From the NCBI GenBank assembly GCA_030840295.1, contig JAVEET010000147.1:1-36387 (forward strand): a stretch of 36,387 bases of DNA, in the 5' to 3' direction. A program made the position numbers and the translations under genes. Position 1 is the stretch's first letter; the number at the start of each line of letters is the position of its first letter. The notes under the pieces are model-generated. The model did not search any database, was not told the DNA's origin, and saw only the letters and a program-made list of their open reading frames with translations. Shown here one piece after another: positions 1-8,539 of this stretch. This DNA comes from Pseudonocardiales bacterium. GTDB lineage: Bacteria; Actinomycetota; Actinomycetes; Mycobacteriales; Jatrophihabitantaceae.

Positions 1-2
1 TT

Positions 3-101
3 CAACTGGACGATGATGACCTGCGACGGCTGGAGCAGATCGTCCCGCCGGGAACAGTCAAGGGCGATCGCGCGGCAGACATGAGCTGGGTGAATCGCTA
101 G
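3..101 (+). CDS. Aldo/keto reductase, C-terminal end (partial)
   Basis: The window opens inside a reading frame that ends at the TAG at 99-101. The 32 visible residues (QLDDDDLRRLEQIVPPGTVK..., ending MSWVNR) resemble the C-terminal tail of NAD(P)H-dependent aldo/keto reductases, where an acidic helix is followed by a PPG(T/S) turn and GDR. The catalytic barrel lies upstream of the window, so substrate and start cannot be judged. The family call rests only on this short tail. Confidence 0.5.
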   Translation, partial: QLDDDDLRRLEQIVPPGTVKGDRAADMSWVNR

Positions 102-251
102 GAGAGCCTGGGCCCATCACGGCCGACAACGATGGCCAGACCTGCCGTGGGTACCCCGCAGGCTGCACTTCTTACTCCTCTTGTGCGACGCCACGCAGAA
201 CGACCCGAGCGTCAACGGCTCGGAATTCCCCGAGCAGCAGCCTGCCTTTGA

Positions 252-550
252 GGCGCTCGAGCATGCGACCAACTGGGCGACGAGTTGCGCCATTTGCCCG
301 AGCTGGAGGTTCACGGAGTGCGCAACGCCGACGCTCGTGCCTTACTGAGTTCGGCAGTGCCGTTCAAGTTGGATGAGAGGGTCCGGGAGCGCTTCGCCGA
401 AACGCGGGGAAATCCGTTGGCCCTGATCGATTGCCACGGGGGTTGATGGCGACGCAGTTGGCCGGTGGCTTCGGCCTGCTAGGCGCGCAGGCGCTGACCG
501 TGCGGGACGCCGACCCGTCGTTGCCCCCCACTTGCCTCCATATTCGCGAG
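252..550 (+). pseudogene. Remnant of a LuxR-type AAA (MalT-like) regulator, frameshifted
   Basis: Two consecutive pieces of one protein lie in different frames. In frame 3 (252-446) the text includes LRHLPELEVHGV, ARALLSSAVP, RERFAETRGNPLALI and then a stop. In frame 2 (from 431) it continues as PRGLMATQLAGGFGLLGAQAL. Together these match the stretch after the Walker B region in large actinobacterial LuxR-family ATPase regulators, where GNPLAL is followed by LPRGL and then QLAGGFGLL. The frame change falls near 430. Nothing recognisable remains of the Walker A motif or the C-terminal LuxR helix-turn-helix, so this is a short decayed internal fragment. The limits are approximate. Confidence 0.6.
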
Positions 551-711
551 CCTGAAGAACCACCAACCCGCTTCGGTATACGCTTCGAATGTTGGCGTTG
601 GGGCCGGTGCCGAGCCTGTGGTATTGGAGATCGTTTCCCAGCGAGCTGGGAGCAAGACCTTGTCCGAGGCTTGTCTGCCGCGTCGCCACCGGACTTTGAG
701 GCGTTGGGAGA
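551..711. other. Intergenic stretch upstream of the LacI gene
   Basis: Sequence between the LuxR-like remnant and the LacI-family gene. Open frames cross it on both strands, but none gives a protein-like translation. It may hold further unrecognisable remnant sequence and the lacI-type promoter. No convincing -35/-10 pair was identified. Confidence 0.4.
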
Positions 712-1767
712 TTGGTCATTAGCAGTGCCGGGTCGACGTCTTCGGAACACCGGCGGCCTCGCCTTGCCGACATCGCCGCAGCAGTGGATGTGCATCTCTC
801 GACCGTCTCACGTGTGCTCAACGGTGATCAAAGTTTGTCTATTAGGCCCGAGACGCGCGATCGCATCCTGACGGCTGCCCACCGGCAGGGCTACCGGCCG
901 AACGCCATGGCACGGGCGCTCAAGCGCTCGCGGACCGGCGCGCTGGCCATGGTCGTGCCGTTGCTCCGGAACCCGATTTGGGCCGGCATTCAGCGCGGCG
1001 CGTTGCAGGCGGCGGTCGAGGGCGGTCAGGTAGTCATGATCCTTGAGGAGCCGCAGGACGACGTCAGACCGCCGACCGACTATCAGTATCTGGTGGAGGA
1101 GAGCCGCGCGGACGGGTTGCTGATCGCCACCTCCCGGCGCGAGGGCGCCGGGCGCCATCGCGGCCTGGTTGTTCCGCACGTCTATCTCAATCGCCGCGGG
1201 CCTCAGCCGGGCAACAACGTGGTCATGGACGAGGACATGGCCATGCGGCTGTTCGTCGATCACGTGGCTGCCCTCGGCCACCGGCGCCTGGGTGTCGTCG
1301 ATGGCTTCAAGATCATCGATACCGTTCACCGCCGGGCCGCTGCGGTCCGTGCACTGTGCAGCGCTCGCGGCATGTCTGTGACGTTTGAACACGCCGAGGA
1401 CACCGAGGAGGGTGGCTACGAGGCGGCCCGCCGGTTGCTGCAGCGCAGCGAGGCGCCGACGGCCATCGGCGTCGGCAGCCTGACCCAGTTGTTTGGCGCG
1501 ATGATGGCGCTTCGTGAACTCGCGGTCTCGGTGCCCGACGACATGTCGCTCGTCAGCTTCGACGAGGACGCTTGCCTGCGGTATCTCGAGGTTTCCGTCA
1601 CCAGTGTGAGCATGCCGCTGCACGAGCTCGGCGCTGCGGCGGTGCGTGCGCTGATCGAGCGGGTCAACGGCGGGGCAGGCGAAGATCTGCTCGTGTCGAA
1701 CCCGCTGACGCTCGTGCAACGAGCATCCACTGCGGCGCCGCGCTCCGGTCGCCGCCTGCGCCGCTGA
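712..1767 (+). CDS. LacI-family transcriptional regulator
   Basis: A 351-residue protein, the usual length for LacI/GalR repressors. Residues about 17-65 form the DNA-binding headpiece: RLADIAAAVDVHLSTVSRVL is the helix-turn-helix, and AHRQGYRPNAMARALK is the hinge helix region. The rest is a periplasmic-binding-protein-like sensor domain with recognisable landmarks (ALGHRRLGVVDG, then VPDDMSLVSFDED near residue 285). It lies directly upstream of, and in the same direction as, the amidase/ABC/hydantoinase operon and is the likely ligand-responsive regulator of that operon (inference). The start is uncertain: TTG at 712 is the first in-frame start, but the GGGAG at 706-710 sits too close to it. 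A start slightly downstream is possible. Confidence 0.9.
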   Translation: MVISSAGSTSSEHRRPRLADIAAAVDVHLSTVSRVLNGDQSLSIRPETRDRILTAAHRQGYRPNAMARALKRSRTGALAMVVPLLRNPIWAGIQRGALQAAVEGGQVVMILEEPQDDVRPPTDYQYLVEESRADGLLIATSRREGAGRHRGLVVPHVYLNRRGPQPGNNVVMDEDMAMRLFVDHVAALGHRRLGVVDGFKIIDTVHRRAAAVRALCSARGMSVTFEHAEDTEEGGYEAARRLLQRSEAPTAIGVGSLTQLFGAMMALRELAVSVPDDMSLVSFDEDACLRYLEVSVTSVSMPLHELGAAAVRALIERVNGGAGEDLLVSNPLTLVQRASTAAPRSGRRLRR

Positions 1768-1924
1768 ACCGGCGCCGACTAGCTCCCTTTCCCAAGCGGA
1801 CCGGACCGAGTCGCGTACGGCAGCCATGGGGTACTGACCGTCACGAACACGCAACCGAAAACCCGTCGCGCGTCGTACCAAACTGACGTTTCCGTCGCGT
1901 TACCGACGATCAAGTAGAGGAAAC

Positions 1925-1932
1925 AAACGTTT
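1925..1932. promoter_or_regulatory. Candidate LacI-family operator core (AAACGTTT)
   Basis: An 8-bp perfect palindrome with a central CpG, typical of LacI/GalR half-site pairs, inside an AT-rich stretch about 50 bp upstream of the first gene of the catabolic operon. Flanking symmetry is poor, so this is only a candidate site for the regulator encoded at 712-1767. Confidence 0.3.
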
Positions 1933-1945
1933 TACTCCGGGGCTA

Positions 1946-1975
1946 TTGCTCTAGGCAAACCTTTTCCTTTATGGT
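1946..1975 (+). promoter_or_regulatory. Candidate promoter of the amidase/ABC operon
   Basis: TTGCTC at 1946-1951 and TATGGT at 1970-1975 are separated by 18 bp and fit a housekeeping sigma-factor promoter. Transcription would start at about 1982-1984, at or next to the ATG at 1984. The first message would then be leaderless, which is common in actinobacteria. No Shine-Dalgarno sequence precedes that ATG, which fits. Confidence 0.4.
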
Positions 1976-1983
1976 CTTGAACC

Positions 1984-2289
1984 ATGCAGCGGACCGAGGA
2001 CAGCAACGACGGGGACGTTCACTCGCCTGAGACCTCGACGAACCAAGCCAAAACTGGCCTGTCTGTCTATCCCCGAACATCGGGCGACGACTTGGAAACT
2101 CTGGCCACCGTGCTTGTCGAGGTCGTCCGGCGTGCGCAGCCACGTCCGATCACCGACCTTGAGATGGACGAGATTCGTACAACGGTCGGCTCCCACCTCA
2201 CAGCGGCCGAACGGCTGCGTCAATTCGCCCTAACCAACGACTGCGAGCCGATTTTTGTCGTGCACGCAGACGCATGCCTCCGTTCATGA
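1984..2289 (+). CDS. Small amidase-partner protein (AtzG/GatC-like)
   Basis: A 101-residue, acidic, largely helical protein with no signal peptide. Its C-terminal part (AAERLRQFALTNDCEPIFVV) resembles the tails of small proteins encoded next to amidase-signature enzymes, as in AtzG-like and GatC-like partners, which end in a motif like LRxxPLTNxxEPxFVF. Its stop overlaps the ATG of the following amidase (ATGA at 2286-2289), so the two are probably translated together and may form a complex. It is the first gene of the operon and probably leaderless. The family call is tentative; the coupling to the amidase is seen directly. Confidence 0.55.
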   Translation: MQRTEDSNDGDVHSPETSTNQAKTGLSVYPRTSGDDLETLATVLVEVVRRAQPRPITDLEMDEIRTTVGSHLTAAERLRQFALTNDCEPIFVVHADACLRS

Positions 2290-3737
2290 ACGCGGAGGAG
2301 CTCGCGTTCTCGAGTATCACGCAGCTCGGCGCCCTGCTCCGCAGTGGCACGGTGTCGCCTACTGAGCTCACCGAGCTTTACCTGGGGAGACTGGACCGCA
2401 TCGGTCGCAGCCTTAACGCGGTTGTCACCATCACTGAGGACATCGCGCACAGGGAGGCCGCGCTGGCCGAGGCAGAGCTCCGTTCCGGACTCGATCGTGG
2501 ACCACTGCACGGAATCCCGTACGGGCTCAAAGACATCATCAGCGCGGTCGGGGCACCGACGACATGGGGCGCGTTTCCCGACCAGCGTTTCGCTGAGGAG
2601 GCCACGGTCACCCGCAGGCTTCGCGATGCTGGCGCGGTTCTGCTGGCCAAGGTAGCGACAATTGAGATAGCCGGAGGTATGGGATACGACAATCCAGACG
2701 CCTCGATAACCGGCCCTCCCGCCAATCCATGGCATACCGAGCGCTGGACGAACGGGTCCTCCAGCGGGCCATCCGCGGTCGTGGCGGCCGCGGTTCTTCC
2801 GTTCGCCATGGGCAGCGACACGGGAGGCTCTATCCTGCTTCCCGCCGCCTTCACCGGGACCGCCGGGATGCGAGCGACGTACGGCAGAGTCAGCCGCGCC
2901 GGGGCAATGACACTTTGCTGGACGCTGGACCGGCTAGGACCGATGTGCCGGTGTGCTGATGACTGTGGCCTGGTGTTGGAGGCGATTGCGGGCCATGATC
3001 CGCGAGATCCGTCGAGCCTGGGCCGCCCCTACCGCTATCGGCGGGCCCACCGGCGACGCACGGACTTTCGCTTCGGGGTCATCAGCGGTTCCTGCGATGG
3101 TGCCGAGACCGAGGTGTCAGCCAATTTCGATGTATCGCTTGCCGCCCTTGGAGAGATAGGCACGCTCCATGAGGTGCAACTGCCCGATCTGCCGTATGGC
3201 GAGGTCGCCGAACTTGTGACCAGCGCCGAGGCCTACGCGGCCTTCGACGCGTTCATTGCGAGCGGGCGAACTGTCGAGCTCACAGCGTCGAAGGCGCGCG
3301 CGCACCGGCTGGCCGGCGCCGTGATACCCGCAGTCGACTACATTCGCGCGCAGCGAATTCGACGGGTGATTGCGGAACGGTTCGCCGAGCTCGCATCGGG
3401 CTACGACGCGTTGCTGGCCCCGTCGCTGGGCGTCGTTGCATCCGGCGTCAATGACGATTTCGAGTACATGCTTCCGGGCGCCTTCGGACGCCCACTTAAC
3501 TATGCCGGCGTGCTGTCCGGTACGCCGACCGTCTCCGTGCTCAACGGCCTCGGTCGCGATGGTCTGCCCACCGGCATCCAGTTCGCGGGGGGCGCCCTGA
3601 AGGAGAACAGGATTCTGGACGCCGCGGTGGCCCTTGAAGAACGCACCGGAACAACACTCCTGCGCCCGGACGGGCCGCACGGCACGGCCGCACGAGCAAG
3701 CACGGGCGTCGGACGCGGGAACGGGTCAGCCGCATGA
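2286..3737 (+). CDS. Amidase (amidase-signature family)
   Basis: A 483-residue cytoplasmic amide hydrolase of the Ser-cisSer-Lys family. The catalytic Lys is in YGLKDI (about residue 82), the cis-Ser in the GSSSGPS loop (about 158), and the nucleophile in GSDTGGS (about 182). The signature is slightly unusual: GSSSGPS instead of GGSSGGS, and GGSILLPA where most members have Arg after GGSI. The start at 2286 is preferred over the in-frame ATG at 2274 because it forms an ATGA overlap with the upstream gene; the stop likewise overlaps the start of the first permease. Related enzymes include GatA, AtzE and aryl/alkyl amidases. Operon context suggests it hydrolyses an amide imported by the adjacent ABC system; the substrate is not readable from sequence. 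Confidence 0.9.
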   Translation: MNAEELAFSSITQLGALLRSGTVSPTELTELYLGRLDRIGRSLNAVVTITEDIAHREAALAEAELRSGLDRGPLHGIPYGLKDIISAVGAPTTWGAFPDQRFAEEATVTRRLRDAGAVLLAKVATIEIAGGMGYDNPDASITGPPANPWHTERWTNGSSSGPSAVVAAAVLPFAMGSDTGGSILLPAAFTGTAGMRATYGRVSRAGAMTLCWTLDRLGPMCRCADDCGLVLEAIAGHDPRDPSSLGRPYRYRRAHRRRTDFRFGVISGSCDGAETEVSANFDVSLAALGEIGTLHEVQLPDLPYGEVAELVTSAEAYAAFDAFIASGRTVELTASKARAHRLAGAVIPAVDYIRAQRIRRVIAERFAELASGYDALLAPSLGVVASGVNDDFEYMLPGAFGRPLNYAGVLSGTPTVSVLNGLGRDGLPTGIQFAGGALKENRILDAAVALEERTGTTLLRPDGPHGTAARASTGVGRGNGSAA

Positions 3738-4657
3738 TCAACTACACCTTGCGCCGGGTCGGCTCGATCATCGCGCTGGCCTTCGGTATCAGCGTTCTGG
3801 TCTTCATGATCATCAGGCTGATCCCGGGCGACCCTGCCGTCGCACTACTGGGCACGAACGCCGGCGACAGCACCCTCGTGGCACGACTGCATCAGCAGCT
3901 CGGCCTCGATCAGCCGGTCCATGTCCAGTATCTGCACTGGATCGGTAACGTCCTGCGGGGCAACTTCGGCTATTCCTACGGTGACCAGCGCCCGGTGAGC
4001 TCGCTGTTGGCCGCGAACTTCCCGGCGACCATCCAACTGACCCTGGCCGGCCTGGCCCTCTCGCTATTCTTCGGCAGCATCATCGGCGTGGTCGCCGCGC
4101 TACGACGTAACCGCGCGGCGGACACGATCGCCATGGGATTCGCGCTCACCTGCATGTCGATCCCGAGTTTCTGGCTAGGACTGCTGCTCATTCTGGTCTT
4201 CGCTGTCAAGCTGCCGATTTTCGACGTCGTCGGAGGCACCTCCTTGAAGGGTCTGGTGCTGCCTTCGGTGACGCTGGCGCTGGGAAGTATCGGGTTCAAC
4301 GCCAGGTTCGTTCGTTCCAGTGTCATCAACGCACAGCAGCAGAAGCACGTGATCACCGCGCGGGCCAAGGGGATCAGCGCGGCCCAGGTGTTCAGGCGGC
4401 ACGTCCTGCGCAACGCCTTGTTGCCCATACTCACCATCGTCGGGCTGCAGGTCGGCCAGCTCATCTCGGGTGTCGTAATCGTCGAGACAGTGTTCTCGCG
4501 GCCCGGCATCGGCCGGTTGCTCGTTCAGGCGATCCTGTCCAAGGATTACCTGACAGTGCAAGCGGTTGTGCTGATCATCGCGGTCGTCTACGCCCTGACC
4601 AACCTGGTCGTCGATCTGCTTTATCCGGTCCTCGATCCTCGCGTCGCGAACCGATAG
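3734..4657 (+). CDS. Peptide-type ABC transporter permease (DppB/OppB-like)
   Basis: A 307-residue inner-membrane permease of the dipeptide/oligopeptide/nickel class. The N-terminal helix (about residues 9-28) is followed by the family motif RLIPGDPAV. Five further hydrophobic segments follow, and the EAA loop that contacts the ATPases is visible as ARAKGISAAQVFRRHVLRNA (about 215-235). It ends in DLLYPVLDPRV, typical of this subunit. The ATG overlaps the amidase stop (ATGA). It would pair with the permease at 4671 to form the membrane channel. Confidence 0.92.
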   Translation: MINYTLRRVGSIIALAFGISVLVFMIIRLIPGDPAVALLGTNAGDSTLVARLHQQLGLDQPVHVQYLHWIGNVLRGNFGYSYGDQRPVSSLLAANFPATIQLTLAGLALSLFFGSIIGVVAALRRNRAADTIAMGFALTCMSIPSFWLGLLLILVFAVKLPIFDVVGGTSLKGLVLPSVTLALGSIGFNARFVRSSVINAQQQKHVITARAKGISAAQVFRRHVLRNALLPILTIVGLQVGQLISGVVIVETVFSRPGIGRLLVQAILSKDYLTVQAVVLIIAVVYALTNLVVDLLYPVLDPRVANR

Positions 4658-4670
4658 GGAAGAGATACAG

Positions 4671-5585
4671 ATGCAGCATGACATCGCCCCGCTCGATTCC
4701 CTGACGGCGCTGCCCGTGAGCACAATCGACGCCCAGAGCGGGCTGCCGTCGCGTCGCCGTAGGGTTCTGCGCGCGCTGCGGCACCGCAGCCTCGCCGTCG
4801 GAACGGTGATCTGCGTGGTTCTCGTGGCGATGGTGCTCGCCGCTCCGCTGCTGACCTCGATCGACCCGAATACTCAGGATCCGTTGGCCGCCTTCGCCCA
4901 TCCCTCGTCCGCCCACCTGATGGGCGCCGACTCGTTCGGTCGCGACCTTTTCGCGCGGGTGCTCTACGGCGGGCGCACCACGATGTTTGCCAGCCTCTGT
5001 GTGGTGGTCCTAGGCGGGCTGGTGGGAACTGCGCTCGGCCTCGTCGCCGGTTACTTCGGCGGAGCCACCGGATTCGTCATCATGAGACTCGTCGACCTCC
5101 TGCTCGCGTTCCCAGGCATCCTCCTCGCGCTCGCGGTCGCCGCCGTCCTGGGACCAGGTCTGTCGAACGGCGTCATCGCGGTGGCGGCCATCCTGGTCCC
5201 GGTGTACGCGCGCCTCGTGGAGGCCGCCACCGTCGAGGTCCTGCATCTGCCTTACGTCGACGCCGCCGTGACGCTCGGATCCAGCCCGTGGCAGATCATC
5301 CGGCGGCACATCGTTCCCAATGTGGCCTCGGGAATAATCGTCCTGACAACGTCCTGGCTGGGCATCGCCGCTCTGTGGATTGCCGCGCTCGGATTCATCG
5401 GGCTCGCGGTCCAGCCGCCAACACCCGAGTGGGGAGCAATCCTCAACGACGGTCAGAACTACATCACGGTTGCTTGGTGGATCACCGTCTTCCCAGGCAT
5501 TTTCCTGGCGATGTTCGTCGTCAGCGTGAACCTGATCGGCGACGGTCTACGAGATGTTCTGGATCCAACACTGTCTCGGAGCTAG
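4671..5585 (+). CDS. Peptide-type ABC transporter permease (DppC/OppC-like)
   Basis: A 304-residue second permease. A hydrophilic N-terminus precedes the first membrane helix (about residues 40-62), then the DppC-type stretch HLMGADSFGRDLFARVLYGGR, which in most members reads H.LGTD..GRD...R...G.R. The EAA loop is at about 203-222 (AVTLGSSPWQIIRRHIVPN). It closes with NLIGDGLRDVLDPTL, a family hallmark. It follows the first permease by 13 nt with a purine-rich GGGAAGAG ribosome site. Confidence 0.92.
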   Translation: MQHDIAPLDSLTALPVSTIDAQSGLPSRRRRVLRALRHRSLAVGTVICVVLVAMVLAAPLLTSIDPNTQDPLAAFAHPSSAHLMGADSFGRDLFARVLYGGRTTMFASLCVVVLGGLVGTALGLVAGYFGGATGFVIMRLVDLLLAFPGILLALAVAAVLGPGLSNGVIAVAAILVPVYARLVEAATVEVLHLPYVDAAVTLGSSPWQIIRRHIVPNVASGIIVLTTSWLGIAALWIAALGFIGLAVQPPTPEWGAILNDGQNYITVAWWITVFPGIFLAMFVVSVNLIGDGLRDVLDPTLSRS

Positions 5586-5641
5586 CGACGCTGCTGGCTA
5601 TTTCCCGCAACACCCGAAACCTTGACTAAGGAGTCATCACC

Positions 5642-7255
5642 GTGCGGTTCTCACGCAAGTCAGCGTCCACTAAAGTTCTTTCGCTGGTGGTCATAGCAGC
5701 GACCGCAACCGCCTGCGGAGGCTCCGGGTCATCCGGAAACGGGGCCACTGGCGTTGTTGACAAGCAGGCCAAGGTCACCCTGGGCTGGGCCGAGCCGGTA
5801 GACACCCTCAATCCGGCCACGACCGGCAACCGCGATGTCGGCCCGATCGATTCGAACCTGTTCGACACGTTGATCTGGCTCACGCCCGACTTCCAGGTCA
5901 CCCCCGATCTGGCAACCAAGTGGGCGGTATCGCCGGACGGCAAGACGTACACGTTCACACTCCGCCAGGATGTGAAGTTCCACGACGGAACGCCTTTCGA
6001 TGCGTCCTCGGTCGTGGCGAATATCAACTACATCACCAACAAGTCAACGCAGTCCAACATCTCGCTAGGTCTGCTCGGACCATGCACGAAGGCCACAGCG
6101 ACAGCGAAGTACACCGTCACGATCGGCTGCTCCGCGCCTTACGCCCCGCTGCTCGCCCAACTTGGTGAGCCGTATCTGGGCATGCAGTCACCCGAAGCGA
6201 TCGCCAAGTACGGTAAGGATCTCGGGCAGCATCCGGTAGGTACCGGACCGTTTTCCTTCGTGAGTTACCAGCCGAACCAGAGCGTGGTGCTCAAGCGCAA
6301 CGAGGCCTACGTCTGGGGACCGGCGGCGACCAAGCACACCGGCCCGCCCGACATCGCCCAGCTCACCTTCCAGATCGTGCCCAGCTCGCAGGCCAGAGTC
6401 AGCCAATTCCAGAGCGGACAATCCGACTTCATGCAGGAGACGCCCGGCATCTTCTGGAACACGCTGGGAAAGACCAACCGCTACACCTCCATCGAATTCC
6501 CGATCAGCGGCATGGGTATCTTCGCTCCCATCAACGCGGGCAGCTGGCCTACCAGCGATCCAGCGGTGCGCAAGGCGATCATGTACGCCGTGGATAAGAC
6601 CGGAGCCATCAAGGTCGCCGACGACGGTGCGTTCACTCCGAGCAACACCCCGTTGCAAAAGGGTATGACCGGTTACGATTCCTCGCTCGAGAACGCCTAC
6701 TCCTACGACCCGGCCAAGGCCGAAGCCACCCTGCAGGCAGGTGGCTGGACGAAATCCAACGGCTTCTGGGAGAAGGGCGGCAAGCGGCTCACGATCAATA
6801 TCACCGCGATCTCCTCGGTACCGGAGTATCCGCTCATCGCCCAGGCCATTCAGGGATACCTGCGCAAGGTCGGGATGGACGCCCAAGTGACCCAGCAGGC
6901 CGTGCCGGCGTGGCTGGCCGCAAACATCAAGGGAAACATGTCCCTGACTCCGCTGCAGTACATCGCGGTAGATCCCGACGCTCTGCACCTGTGGTTCCTG
7001 CCCGGCCAGTACTTCAACTGGAGCCACTACACGAACCCTCAGCTGACGGCGTTGATCACCCAGGGCCAGCAGCAGACCGATACCGCTAAGCGGCTTGCCA
7101 TCTACTCGCAGATCCAGAAGATCATCATGGATCAGGCCGTGCTCATGCCCATCCACCAGAACGTCGATCTGGTTATGACCTCGAAGAAGCTCACTGGCCT
7201 GCTCTACTCCGGAGGTGGTTTCGAGTACTTCGGCGCGGCCTCGAAGACCAAGTAG
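5642..7255 (+). CDS. Solute-binding lipoprotein of the peptide-type ABC importer (SBP family 5)
   Basis: A 537-residue extracellular substrate-binding protein. The N-terminus is a lipoprotein signal: Arg/Lys-rich start, hydrophobic core, and a lipobox ending TATAC with the acylated Cys at about residue 25. A Gly/Ser-rich linker then leads into family 5 landmarks (DSNLFDTLIWL, LATKWAVSPDGKTYTFTLR, VKFHDGTPFDA, PVGTGPFSF). The GTG start at 5642 has a strong AAGGAG about 9 nt upstream. It feeds the two permeases encoded just before it. Family 5 proteins bind peptides but also opines, sugars, metals and heterocycles, so the ligand is open; the amidases and hydantoinase around it suggest an amide- or ureide-like compound (inference). 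Confidence 0.92.
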   Translation: MRFSRKSASTKVLSLVVIAATATACGGSGSSGNGATGVVDKQAKVTLGWAEPVDTLNPATTGNRDVGPIDSNLFDTLIWLTPDFQVTPDLATKWAVSPDGKTYTFTLRQDVKFHDGTPFDASSVVANINYITNKSTQSNISLGLLGPCTKATATAKYTVTIGCSAPYAPLLAQLGEPYLGMQSPEAIAKYGKDLGQHPVGTGPFSFVSYQPNQSVVLKRNEAYVWGPAATKHTGPPDIAQLTFQIVPSSQARVSQFQSGQSDFMQETPGIFWNTLGKTNRYTSIEFPISGMGIFAPINAGSWPTSDPAVRKAIMYAVDKTGAIKVADDGAFTPSNTPLQKGMTGYDSSLENAYSYDPAKAEATLQAGGWTKSNGFWEKGGKRLTINITAISSVPEYPLIAQAIQGYLRKVGMDAQVTQQAVPAWLAANIKGNMSLTPLQYIAVDPDALHLWFLPGQYFNWSHYTNPQLTALITQGQQQTDTAKRLAIYSQIQKIIMDQAVLMPIHQNVDLVMTSKKLTGLLYSGGGFEYFGAASKTK

Positions 7256-7303
7256 TCAACACTACCCAGCCAACTGGGCAGAACCTATGAACGGAGCTTC
7301 ATC

Positions 7304-8539
7304 TTGACCACCGTGATACGAGCGGACCGCCTCGTCGACGGCACCGGCGCCGCCCCGATTCAGGACGCGACCCTGGTTATCGATCAGGGCAGAGTTGTCG
7401 GAGTGTTTTCCGGGGAGGCGCCCCAGGCCCTGGTGCCAGCAGACGCCGAAGTGTTCGATCTGCCCGGATGCACCATCCTCCCCGGGCTCATCGACTCACA
7501 CGTACATCTCAACTTCCCGGGCAACGGCATCCTCCTCGAGGAGATCATGGCCGAATCCCAGGGGGTCATGGTGGCAACAGCCGCCTTCGCCGCAGCCAAA
7601 GCCCTCGAATCGGGAATCACGACCGTCCGTGACACCGGCTGCGTCCAAAGCACAGTTTTCGACCTTCGGCGCTCGCTGACGCTCGGACACGGACTGGGCG
7701 CGACGATCCTCGCCTGCGGCCAGCCGATCACGATCACCGGCGGCCACACCTGGTACCTCGGCGGCGAAGCGGACGGTGTCGACGGACTGCGCAAGAAGGT
7801 CCGGACGATGGCCAAGCTCGGCGCTGACGCGATCAAGGTCATGGCCAGCGGCGGCGGAACGCTGAACACGCTGTCCTACCGCCCGTCCTTCCGACCGGAG
7901 GAACTCGCCGCCATCGTCGACGAGGCTCACCGGCTGGACCGCAAGGTAACAGCACACTGCCTGTGCGCCGAGGCGATCTCGATTGCGGTGGACGCGGGGG
8001 TGGACCAGCTCGAACACGCCGGATTCATCGTGGACCCGGAGGGAAACCAGAAGTTCGACCCAGCCGTGGCCGAAAAGGTGGCGGCTGCCGGCGTCGCGGT
8101 GACCACAACCCTCGCCGTCGGTGGTTACGCGGTCAAGGAGATGCGTGCCAAGTCTGAGCTGACCGCAGCTGAGCAGAGCTTCCACGATGACTGGAGCAAG
8201 ATGCTCGAGGACAACCTCCATCAGTTCGGCCAGATGCACGAGGCCGGAGTGAAGTTCGTGGCAGGGACCGACGCGGGCTGGCGGTTCACCCCGATCGACG
8301 GTCTTCCCGAGGAACTGGCGCTGATGCAGCAGGGAGGCATGACGAACATGCAGGCGTTGAGCGCGGCCACCGGAATCGCAGCCTCCACGCTAGGAATCGA
8401 CGGCCACGTCGGGACGCTTGAGGCCGGCCTCGACGCGGACGTGCTCGTGGTAGCCGGAGACCCGCTTCAGGACCTCTCGGTGCTCCGGGACGTCCAGCTG
8501 GTCCTGCAGGGCGGACAGGTCCGAGTCGGGTCGAGATGA
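7304..8539 (+). CDS. Metal-dependent amidohydrolase (prolidase/imidazolonepropionase-like)
   Basis: A 411-residue amidohydrolase-superfamily enzyme with a complete binuclear-metal set: HVH at residues 66-68, a likely carboxylated Lys at 178 (AIKVMASGGG), His 218 (TAHC), His 238 (LEHAG) and Asp 323 (GTDAG). The N-terminal 60 residues and the C-terminus (GTLEAGLDADVLVVAGDPL) form the beta-sandwich. Overall it resembles the group including L-Xaa-Pro/Lys/Arg dipeptidases and imidazolonepropionase-like proteins. The start is TTG at 7304 with ACGGAGC upstream. The stop overlaps the next ATPase (ATGA). Probably cytoplasmic, hydrolysing the imported compound or a product of it. Confidence 0.85.
   Translation: MTTVIRADRLVDGTGAAPIQDATLVIDQGRVVGVFSGEAPQALVPADAEVFDLPGCTILPGLIDSHVHLNFPGNGILLEEIMAESQGVMVATAAFAAAKALESGITTVRDTGCVQSTVFDLRRSLTLGHGLGATILACGQPITITGGHTWYLGGEADGVDGLRKKVRTMAKLGADAIKVMASGGGTLNTLSYRPSFRPEELAAIVDEAHRLDRKVTAHCLCAEAISIAVDAGVDQLEHAGFIVDPEGNQKFDPAVAEKVAAAGVAVTTTLAVGGYAVKEMRAKSELTAAEQSFHDDWSKMLEDNLHQFGQMHEAGVKFVAGTDAGWRFTPIDGLPEELALMQQGGMTNMQALSAATGIAASTLGIDGHVGTLEAGLDADVLVVAGDPLQDLSVLRDVQLVLQGGQVRVGSR

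Noticed and set aside
808-1881. 357-codon minus-strand frame opposite the LacI gene
   Set aside because: His/Arg/Gln-rich translation without motifs; the plus strand encodes a full LacI repressor.
6188-7156. 322-codon minus-strand frame opposite the binding protein
   Set aside because: The plus strand encodes a lipoprotein with family 5 motifs; the minus frame is an artefact of high GC.
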